This document shows, piece after piece, positions 6,261-11,799 of a DNA stretch of 11,799 nucleotides; within the stretch, counting starts at the first letter, position 1; every line of letters begins with the position of its first letter. Source of the stretch: CAYGZA01 sp964354135 (lineage in GTDB: Bacteria; Planctomycetota; Planctomycetia; Pirellulales; Thermoguttaceae); the NCBI GenBank assembly GCA_964354135.1, contig CAYGZA010000216.1, positions 1-11,799 of the forward strand. Direction: 5' to 3'. The position numbers and the translations under genes were made by a program. The notes beneath the pieces were generated by a model that was given only the letters and a program-made list of their open reading frames with translations, did no database searches and was not told where the DNA came from.

Positions 6261-8759
6261 TTACCGGTCAGAGTAGGTTCTCGGGGGTAGACGATGGACG
6301 GATTCGAAGGTGTTTGCGTCGGGTTGGGGGTCGGGTTCCTGGCCGTAGCGGAGATGGGCCACCACGAGCGTGGCCCGGCGGATCTGCGGGGCCGAGGGCT
6401 GGACCTGCTGGCCGGGAATCTCCTCGTCCAGCCAGGCGACGAGGCGGATTTCTCCGTCCTGGAACTCCGCGGCCGCTTCGGCCAGCTTGACGAGTCCCGT
6501 CAGGTCCAGGCCGCCGGCCGGGGGCGCGCCGCTCCCCGGCAGCCGCCAGGCCGGCGCTCCACCGGCCGGCGAGTTGGCCGGCGAATCGGCCGGCGCCGGA
6601 CGGAAAGTGAAGGGGACGGTCACTCCGGGGGCGATCGTCCCGATCCAAGCGAAGTCCATGCTCTCCTTGCCGGTCTTTCGCAGGACGCCGGCCCCCTGGA
6701 GCGCGTAGTTGGTGCAGTTGGCAACTTGGTACTGGCCGTCCCGGGCGCGGACCAGGGCGATCGGGCCTCCCATCTCGACCATCTGCTCGCTGTGGGTGAA
6801 GCTGGTGGAGTTCGACGAGACGTAGAAGCCGTCCAGGCGGACCTCCGACCCGTGCCGCAAGGTCAGCCGCGTCCGCGGGACCCGCGACAGGTCGGTCCCG
6901 GCCGATGTCGGAAACGGGAGGATCTGCGCTCCGGGGTCCTCGAAGGAGAAGCGGTAGCGCGTGTAGAGCGACGTGTACAAGGCGGTGTAGCGGGTGACGT
7001 GGGCGCGGGGGTGATCGCCCTGCACCTCCGCGACGGTGATTTCACTCATGGCCCGGGCGAAGCCGATGTTCAGGCGGGCCAGCCGCACCACGATCACCGT
7101 GCAGAGCACGGCAATCAGCGGGGCGGCGATCCACGCCCATTCCACTCGGCCCAAGAGCCGGAACAGCCCCCAGTTCAGAGGCACCAGGACCAGGAGGTAC
7201 GCGCCCACGACCCAAAGGACGAAGCGGGCCTGGGGGACCTCGATTTGGGCGGCGTGCTGGAGGGTGGCGCGGGCGGCGTCGGCCACGGCGTTGAAATCGC
7301 TCCAGGCCCCGACGTCCGGCGGGAGCGTGACCGGCTCGGGATCGAAAACGGGCGTCGAGATGGCCTCCCCGGCGACGGCATCGGGCTTGCGGCCGACGTC
7401 GCGGGTGAAATAGCGGAGCTTCGAGACGCGGCGGGCGTCCCACAGATCGGTGGGCGCTCCGCTGCCGGCCCACTCGACCCTGATTTCGCCCTGCGAGCCG
7501 ACCTGAAACCGGCGGGGCTCCCGGCCGAGCAGGCAGGCGTTGAAGAACCCGTCGAAACCCCGCCAGTTGACCAGTTCCCGGGCGCTCAGCGGGAAGGCGG
7601 AGACGACGACCCGGCCGCGGCCGACGCGGCGTTCCGCCAGCAGCTCGCCGGTTCCGGGCACGAAGCGGGCCTCGGAGCCCTCTCTTAGCTTCAGCGTCAC
7701 CCCGGGCCACGGCTGCGTGGGCATGAGCGGCTCGCCGGGCTTCCCACCGACCGGGAGCGTCCAGCGATTGCTGAGGGGTGCCAAGTCCTCCTGCTTCAGT
7801 TTGCGCGTGCCGGGCCAGTCGCGAGCCAAGACTACCGGCAAAGACGACTCCAGGAAACTGCCGCGGAGGCCGTCGAGCGTGTCCGGCCCGCTGAGGATGA
7901 GTTGGCCGCCCCAGTGGAGCCAGTCGAGCAGGGCCACTTGCTGCTCGGGGCGGAGCATCTTGGGGTCGGCGTCGTCCCACAAGAGGCAGGCGATGCCGGT
8001 CCACAGCAGGCCGCCCGCCGGAAGCGCCGTGGGTCGGTCCCCTTCCAGCAGCACCACGCGGTAGTATTGGCAGTCGCGCCCCGCCGTGTCCTGGTTTAGG
8101 TCCGCCGGATCGCCGGCCGAAGGGAGCTGCCGGATGTAGCCGTAGGGCTGGGGTAAACGCGCCAGGACCACAAAGTAGTACTGGTACGGCGGCATCCGCC
8201 CCAAGAGGGGCGAGGCTTCGGCCGCCATCCGCCCCGAGCGGCCGTCGCTGATGCGGACGTGGACGCGCGCGTCGGCAACCGCCGGCGGAACGAACAAGAG
8301 CGACTCGAAGGTCTTCTCTTGCCCCTTGGGAAGGGCGATCGGCCTCGAGCCCGTGACTGAATAGCGCATGGCCTTCAATTCCACCGGCTCGCTGCGGGCA
8401 TCGACGACGCGGAGCTCCAAGTCGCCGGGGAAGTCGAAGTTGTTGGCCTTCGCGCGGAGCAGGGTGGCCGTCCAGTGGCCTGGCTTGCACCAGCACCCTT
8501 GCGGCCGCGGCTCGCAGGGCTCGGCGGTCAGCCGGGGAGGCTCAAAGTCGGGTTTACGCTCCTCCTTTTTCAGCTTGGCCCGGCGCTGGGTCTCTTCCGC
8601 TTCCAACTCCTCCGGGGTCTTGGCGGTCGACTTGCGGCAGCCGCCGCAGCCGGGAAGCGATACGATCGCTGCCAGGCACACGAAAACCAGTAGCCGCCGC
8701 CTGCCCGAGAGCCTGGCGCCGGCGGGAAACAATCGCGGGTCGACGGGAACAGCCGCCAT
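6261..8759 (-). CDS. Membrane-anchored 832-aa protein of an ABC-2 operon (GldG/GATase1-like partner)
   Basis: An 832-residue envelope protein. An N-terminal RRR plus hydrophobic stretch (20-35) ends in SLPGC (C38), a probable lipoprotein signal with a non-ideal Pro in the lipobox, followed by a charged linker (45-75). Residues 100-175 look like a beta-rich domain. Residues about 195-400 resemble the GATase1-like fold: an ACLLWDD strand, a helix then WLHWGGQLILSGP (283-292), and GRGRVVVSAFP (380-390). Two membrane helices (about 511-535 and 541-560) are followed by a beta-rich C-terminal domain (570-800) with a Ser-Pro-Ala repeat. In gliding and ABC-2 systems a GldG-type protein of similar layout joins the ATPase and permease; here the ATPase gene follows after one base. 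GGAGG (complement of 8771-8775) lies 11 bases before the ATG. I see no certain catalytic residues. Role beyond accessory to this transporter is unknown. Confidence 0.85.
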   Translation of the reverse strand: MAAVPVDPRLFPAGARLSGRRRLLVFVCLAAIVSLPGCGGCRKSTAKTPEELEAEETQRRAKLKKEERKPDFEPPRLTAEPCEPRPQGCWCKPGHWTATLLRAKANNFDFPGDLELRVVDARSEPVELKAMRYSVTGSRPIALPKGQEKTFESLLFVPPAVADARVHVRISDGRSGRMAAEASPLLGRMPPYQYYFVVLARLPQPYGYIRQLPSAGDPADLNQDTAGRDCQYYRVVLLEGDRPTALPAGGLLWTGIACLLWDDADPKMLRPEQQVALLDWLHWGGQLILSGPDTLDGLRGSFLESSLPVVLARDWPGTRKLKQEDLAPLSNRWTLPVGGKPGEPLMPTQPWPGVTLKLREGSEARFVPGTGELLAERRVGRGRVVVSAFPLSARELVNWRGFDGFFNACLLGREPRRFQVGSQGEIRVEWAGSGAPTDLWDARRVSKLRYFTRDVGRKPDAVAGEAISTPVFDPEPVTLPPDVGAWSDFNAVADAARATLQHAAQIEVPQARFVLWVVGAYLLVLVPLNWGLFRLLGRVEWAWIAAPLIAVLCTVIVVRLARLNIGFARAMSEITVAEVQGDHPRAHVTRYTALYTSLYTRYRFSFEDPGAQILPFPTSAGTDLSRVPRTRLTLRHGSEVRLDGFYVSSNSTSFTHSEQMVEMGGPIALVRARDGQYQVANCTNYALQGAGVLRKTGKESMDFAWIGTIAPGVTVPFTFRPAPADSPANSPAGGAPAWRLPGSGAPPAGGLDLTGLVKLAEAAAEFQDGEIRLVAWLDEEIPGQQVQPSAPQIRRATLVVAHLRYGQEPDPQPDANTFESVHRLPPRTYSDR
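6549..6599. repeat. In-gene GGCCGGCG repeats coding a Ser-Pro-Ala linker
   Basis: GGCCGGCG occurs at 6549, 6564, 6576 and 6588; the last three copies are spaced exactly 12 bp. They stay in frame and code for a low-complexity Pro/Ala/Ser linker in the C-terminal part of the 832-residue protein, so copy number could change without breaking the gene. Confidence 0.6.
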
Positions 8760-8782
8760 GGCGCAGTGATCCTCCCCCGGTC

Positions 8783-8810
8783 AGTTTAGGCGGAAACCCC
8801 TTCCGTGCAA
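8783..8810 (-). promoter_or_regulatory. Weak candidate promoter of the ABC operon
   Basis: On the minus strand TTGCAC (complement of 8805-8810), 16 bases, then TAAACT (complement of 8783-8788), 24-51 bp before the ATG of the 832-residue protein. The -10 coincides with one arm of the inverted repeat at 8785-8875, so the repeat may supply the promoter. Matches are only moderate. Confidence 0.25.
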
Positions 8811-8875
8811 AGAGACCCCCCACTGGCGCTAGCGAGGCGCAAAGCCGACGCCCTGTGAGGGGCCATCCGCCTAAA
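8785..8875. repeat. 91-bp inverted-repeat element upstream of the ABC operon
   Basis: Perfect 10-bp arms TTTAGGCGGA (8785-8794) and TCCGCCTAAA (8866-8875) continue inward, after a small bulge, with CCCC (8797-8800) and GGGG (8859-8862), and further in with GGCG (8825-8828) and CGCC (8849-8852). The self-complementary CGCTAGCG sits near the centre. The whole folds as one long imperfect hairpin. The 300-bp gap 8760-9059 holds no gene; it contains this element, the next one (8892-8977), and a short GC-rich stem at 9036-9048 near the end of the HD-GYP gene. Confidence 0.65.
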
Positions 8876-8891
8876 TGAGGTTTCACGATCA

Positions 8892-8977
8892 CGGGAGGGC
8901 GAGGCTCCTGCCGAGCCGCACAGAAAACGCCAGTTTGGCGACCAGAAGCGCGGCTCGGCAGGAGCCTCGCCCTCCCG
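8892..8977. repeat. REP/MITE-like element with perfect 28-bp inverted arms
   Basis: The arms 8892-8919 and 8950-8977 are exact reverse complements over 28 bp (the left one begins CGGGAGGGCGAGG). The 30-base loop contains a second small hairpin, CGCCA-GTT-TGGCG, at 8928-8940. The structure is therefore a stem with an inner stem. There is no coding capacity. I recall this GC-rich arm sequence as a frequent intergenic repeat in planctomycete genomes, but cannot verify it here. It lies downstream of the HD-GYP gene and upstream of the ABC operon on the same strand and could stop or stabilise transcripts. Confidence 0.9.
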
Positions 8978-9059
8978 GAATCACACAACGTCATTCAGAG
9001 AGACTTCGGAAGACTGCGCGGAGGGAAGCCTGGGCCCGAGCCGCTCGGCTTGCAGCGAG

Positions 9060-10265
9060 TCAGGCGAGTGCGGCAACGGGCTCGCTCGACTCCTCACAGG
9101 CCACAAACGGCCGCACGTCGAGCTTGTCGACCCAGGCGATCGCCAGGTCGGGATGGAGGCTCAAATCGAGTTCTTCCCGCCAAGGGTGCTCAAACCGCTC
9201 GCCGCCGGGCGTGCGGAGACCCTGGACCTTGGGCCGCGACGGGCTATCGGGATTGAAATCCACGACCACGGCCTCGATCCCGTTGGAGAGGGTCACCACC
9301 TGGCCGATCGGAAACGGCGGAACAATGCGGTAGAACGCCGACTCCACCACGGGGTCGAAGAACCCGCGGCACTGATGCCGCATCTCGTAGAGGACTTGGA
9401 CGGGCGGCTTGGCGTCGGAGTAGCACCGCCGGGTGGTGGCGGCGTCGTAGATGTCGGCCACGACCGTGATCCGCGAGAACACCGGGATCTGTCTGCCTGC
9501 CGGCGGCGGCATTTCTTCGCCGATGAGGTGATCGACACGGCTGGGGTACCCGGTGCCGTTCCAGCGTTGATGGTGGTTCAAGACGATTTGGGCCGCGGTG
9601 CCGGGGATGCAGTTCCGCACCATCCTGTAACCGTAGATGGTGTGCCGCCGCATCTCGGCCATCTCGTCGGGAGTGAGCCTTCCGGGCTTGTGGAGGATCG
9701 CCTTCGACACGACCGTCTTGCCGATGTCGTGGAGCAGGCATCCCAGGCCCAGCAGGTGGAGGTCCTTGGCCTCCCGGGCCGATTTGAAGCGCCGCTCGTC
9801 GATGAGGTACCGCTCCAGCTTCATCCCCAAGAGCATCGCCAAATAGCAGATGTTTGTGGAGTGCGACATCAGATAGTTGTCGAAGGCGTCCAGCTTCTGC
9901 AGGAGGACTTCGCTACCGGAGCTCCGCTTCAGGAACGCAAAGAGCTCGCCGATGGATTGCTGGAAACCGACCACGTCGAGCTCCGCCGTGGAGTCGCGGA
10001 TGATGGCCTCGAAGCTCCGCCGCACCCGAAGGTACAGTTCGCGCTGGCGGTCGCCGAGCCCTTCGTCGATGATGTCTTCGAGGAACTCCAGGTCGCGATG
10101 GCGGACCCAGACCTCGAGGATCCCCAACTGCTTGAGCCGGGGAATCAGGTCCATGGGGATTTCCCGGTCCCGCTGCAAGAGATAGCGGAAGGGATCCCGG
10201 GGGAGCGGAATGGGCCTCGCCAGGATCATTCCCGGCTCGATTTTGTGGATTGGAACGCGGAGCAT
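9060..10265 (-). CDS. HD-GYP domain protein, probable cyclic-di-GMP phosphodiesterase
   Basis: A 401-residue cytoplasmic protein. It opens with RVPIHKIEPGMILARPI (3-19), the N-terminal segment typical of HD-GYP proteins, then a helical region (about 60-125). The HD-GYP domain follows: H135 in SHSTN, LLHDIGK at 177-183 (H179, D180), H208 in RRHTIYGY, HHQRWNGTGYP at 231-241 and D271 in VVADIYDAATT. These are the metal-binding and GYP residues of the family that hydrolyses cyclic-di-GMP. The usual HHE is HHQ here. There is no receiver domain, so the input signal is unknown. A C-terminal tail (about 315-401) has no clear assignment. I chose the ATG at 10263-10265 because family similarity begins there; an in-frame GTG at 10340 would add 25 unrelated-looking residues. 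Neither start has a clear Shine-Dalgarno. It stands alone, 283 bp after the enolase-family gene. Confidence 0.9.
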   Translation of the reverse strand: MLRVPIHKIEPGMILARPIPLPRDPFRYLLQRDREIPMDLIPRLKQLGILEVWVRHRDLEFLEDIIDEGLGDRQRELYLRVRRSFEAIIRDSTAELDVVGFQQSIGELFAFLKRSSGSEVLLQKLDAFDNYLMSHSTNICYLAMLLGMKLERYLIDERRFKSAREAKDLHLLGLGCLLHDIGKTVVSKAILHKPGRLTPDEMAEMRRHTIYGYRMVRNCIPGTAAQIVLNHHQRWNGTGYPSRVDHLIGEEMPPPAGRQIPVFSRITVVADIYDAATTRRCYSDAKPPVQVLYEMRHQCRGFFDPVVESAFYRIVPPFPIGQVVTLSNGIEAVVVDFNPDSPSRPKVQGLRTPGGERFEHPWREELDLSLHPDLAIAWVDKLDVRPFVACEESSEPVAALA

Positions 10266-10493
10266 GAGGGCAACAAATCGAGCGCGGCGGATAGACTCGA
10301 ATCGGTCGGTGGTTTCTCCGGCGGCACTGCAAGTCGCCACGCCCCACTGCCAACGACCAAGTGGCCGGTCCCCCGCTGGGGGTCAATACAAGGCTACCTT
10401 ACGGTACGGTCGGCTCAGCCGAGTTGCGGAAGGGAGGATTCCCGGGGCACTGATCTCGCTGCGACAGACGGGATACTTGCGTTTCCGACGGCG

Positions 10494-10552
10494 GTAACGA
10501 CGCCTGGCCGCTGTGGCGCAAGATATTGCAGGCGATTAAGTTACGTCGTTAC
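10494..10552. repeat. Inverted repeat over the 3' end of the enolase-family gene
   Basis: Perfect 9-bp arms GTAACGACG (10494-10502) and CGTCGTTAC (10544-10552) enclose a 6-bp pair CGCCTG (10501-10506) / CAGGCG (10529-10534) and a small GCAA-GATA-TTGC hairpin near the centre. The right arm covers the stop codon (10549-10551). It could fold at the end of the transcript and act as a terminator or stabiliser, though no T-run follows. The 283-bp gap 10266-10548 holds no gene; it also contains short hairpins such as CGGCTCAGCCG at 10411-10421. Confidence 0.5.
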
Positions 10553-11664
10553 AGCTTCGCCCGCGCGAGGCAGTGCTTCTGGAGCAGTTGCCCGTCCGGC
10601 TCGATCCCGAGGCCGGGCTCCGACCAGAGCGGAATCCGCAGGAGGCCGTCGCCGGAATCGCGGACACCAGAAAGAGGGGGTGCCAGGTCCGCTTCGAGGA
10701 CTTGATCCCAGGGCGCCAGATCGGCCGGGTAAGTGCAGTTGGCCTTGGCGGCCAGCGCCAGGCCGATTCGCGTTCCGATCGCCGTTTGCGGCACCGCGCC
10801 GACCCAGCAGGGGACACAGTGCTCGTGGCAGGCGTCGTGGATTTCGAGGGCGGGCGTGAGCCCCCCGACGCGGCCCGGCTTGAGGTTCACGTACTTCCCG
10901 CTGTGAAGGTCCAGGGCCATCTCGGCCTGCTGGGGCGTGGTGACGGCCTCGTCCAGGCAAACCGGCGTGCGGATGGTCTCCTGGACCATGGCACTACCGA
11001 CCAGGTCGTCCGGCGCGAGCGGCTGCTCGATCATCGCCAGCGAAAAATCGTCGAGCCGGCAAAGCATCTCCATGTGATCCAGGCGCATCGAGCCTTCCAC
11101 GTCGATGTGGACCCGCTGGACCGGGAAGGTCTGCCGCACGGCGGCCACCATGGGGATGTCCCATCCGGGCCGGAACTTGAGCTCGACCCGGGCGAACCCG
11201 GCCTCGAAGGCCCGGCCGACCGACTCCAGCAGCTCGTCGATGGTCTCCATGCGGTCGAACGAGGCCCCGACTTCGACGGCGTCCCGCGATTTGCCGAGGT
11301 GCTCGTGCAGCGGGACTGCCCGGAGCCGTGCGCTGAGGTCCCACCAGGCGGAATCGAGCGCCGCCTTGGCGTGGCGGTTGCCGTGGACGGCCGCCAATCG
11401 CTCCTGCAAGTCGCGGCCGGAATCGACCGCGGTGCCGACCAGGCGCGGGGCGAGCCAATCGCGGGCGCAGAGGAACACACCGGCGGCCCATTCCGACCCG
11501 GCAGTCGGCCCGTTGCCCGGGCTGGCCTCTCCCCAGCCGGCGGTCGAGCCGCTCTGCACCCTCGCCAAGACGGTCTCCAGGGTCGTGACGGGCCCGCGCG
11601 GCGTGGGCTGCGGCTTCTTCAGAGGCAGGGCCAGGTGATACAGCTCGATGGAGTCGACGTGCAT
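10549..11664 (-). CDS. menC: Enolase-superfamily enzyme, o-succinylbenzoate synthase / N-acylamino acid racemase family
   Basis: A 371-residue cytoplasmic enzyme with the two-part enolase-superfamily layout: a capping domain (1-125, including a GWGE motif at 43-46) and a (beta/alpha)7-beta barrel. The catalytic set is complete: K163 in ELKFRPGWD, metal ligands D188 (HIDVEG), E213 (MIEQPL) and D238 (CLDEAV), and K262 in NLKPGRVGG. The numbering is within one residue of the well-studied Amycolatopsis enzyme, which has both activities. Likely reactions are dehydration to o-succinylbenzoate in menaquinone synthesis, or racemisation of N-acylamino acids. No other men genes are nearby, so sequence alone does not decide, and the symbol menC is the conventional family name. 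Two local changes are noted: the first Lys of KxK is Glu (E161), and the usual D-A-N reads D-V-E. Start ATG at 11662-11664; AGGAAA lies about 11 bases upstream. Confidence 0.88.
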   Translation of the reverse strand: MHVDSIELYHLALPLKKPQPTPRGPVTTLETVLARVQSGSTAGWGEASPGNGPTAGSEWAAGVFLCARDWLAPRLVGTAVDSGRDLQERLAAVHGNRHAKAALDSAWWDLSARLRAVPLHEHLGKSRDAVEVGASFDRMETIDELLESVGRAFEAGFARVELKFRPGWDIPMVAAVRQTFPVQRVHIDVEGSMRLDHMEMLCRLDDFSLAMIEQPLAPDDLVGSAMVQETIRTPVCLDEAVTTPQQAEMALDLHSGKYVNLKPGRVGGLTPALEIHDACHEHCVPCWVGAVPQTAIGTRIGLALAAKANCTYPADLAPWDQVLEADLAPPLSGVRDSGDGLLRIPLWSEPGLGIEPDGQLLQKHCLARAKL

Positions 11665-11688
11665 GTTGATCCGTTTCCTGTACCGCGC

Positions 11689-11758
11689 AGACTTCCGAAG
11701 TCCGGAAGACTTCGGAAGTCTTCTGAGCGTCCCTCGCCCCTAGTCCCTAACCCCAATA
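11689..11758. repeat. Inverted repeat plus C-rich heptad repeat at the right edge
   Basis: Perfect 13-bp arms GACTTCCGAAGTC (11690-11702) and its complement (11708-11720), extendable by one A-T pair, flank the loop CGGAA. Next to it, CCCTNNN-like units start at 11731, 11738 and 11745, with a degraded copy at 11752, again seven bases apart. The stretch 11665-11799 has no gene. A 12-base part of the right arm, AGACTTCGGAAG, recurs at 9001-9012. Confidence 0.7.
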
Positions 11759-11799
11759 CCGTTCAAATAGTCATAACCACCGACTCCATAAAGGTTTTC

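Noticed and set aside
6294..7688. A 464-codon plus-strand open frame opposite the 832-residue protein
   Set aside because: Low-complexity Gly/Arg/Asp/Gln composition and no motif; it is the antisense of a gene with coherent domain structure.
7042..8496. A 484-codon alternative minus-strand frame
   Set aside because: It is Arg/Pro/Gly-rich and lies inside the 832-residue gene in another frame.
9036..9050. GC-rich stem after the HD-GYP gene as a rho-independent terminator
   Set aside because: Stem of only 5 bp with alternative pairings and no T-run on the minus strand.
9153..10859. A 568-codon plus-strand open frame across the HD-GYP gene and its upstream gap
   Set aside because: It spans two unrelated minus-strand genes and their gap, and its product shows no domain; GC-rich DNA gives few chance stops.
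1..11799. tRNA, rRNA or transposase genes
   Set aside because: I saw no cloverleaf-compatible sequence, no rRNA-like conserved segments and no transposase or integrase motifs on either strand.

Overview
The window is a GC-rich stretch of a bacterial chromosome in which all nine recognisable genes lie on the minus strand. I infer a planctomycete (Pirellulales-like). The reasons are high GC (rows sampled in housekeeping genes are about 63-78% G+C), several starts without a Shine-Dalgarno sequence, a fused tandem ABC-2 permease next to a very large membrane-anchored partner, and gaps filled with heptanucleotide-period repeats and long inverted repeats. No rRNA or protein marker here settles the phylum.

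Layout in transcription order, from right to left. (1) 11665-11799 is a gene-free end with a 14-bp inverted repeat and a C-rich heptad repeat. (2) 10549-11664 is an enolase-superfamily enzyme of the o-succinylbenzoate synthase / N-acylamino acid racemase type. (3) 9060-10265 is an HD-GYP protein, probably a cyclic-di-GMP phosphodiesterase. (4) 8760-9059 is non-coding and holds two inverted-repeat elements side by side, one with perfect 28-bp arms. (5) 3511-8759 is an ABC-2 type export operon: a lipoprotein/membrane protein of 832 aa, the ATPase, and a duplicated permease. A 175-bp heptad-repeat element sits between ATPase and permease. (6) 1515-3343 is a lower-GC two-gene module: an ABC/OLD-like ATPase with an altered Walker A, followed 5 bp later by a small protein with a PD-(D/E)XK-like nuclease motif. 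(7) 1-1317 is the pyrimidine operon pyrB-pyrC, with pyrC cut by the window edge and another heptad-repeat element between the two genes.

Two parts stand out. The ATPase plus small nuclease pair (1515-3343) looks like an acquired defence-type cassette. Its gene pairing resembles PARIS, Septu and AbiL in logic, but its effector type differs; function is inferred only. The second is the set of intergenic elements built from 7-bp units in three separate gaps, two of them inside operons. They form large hairpins in the transcripts and resemble in period the heptanucleotide STRR repeats known from heterocystous cyanobacteria.
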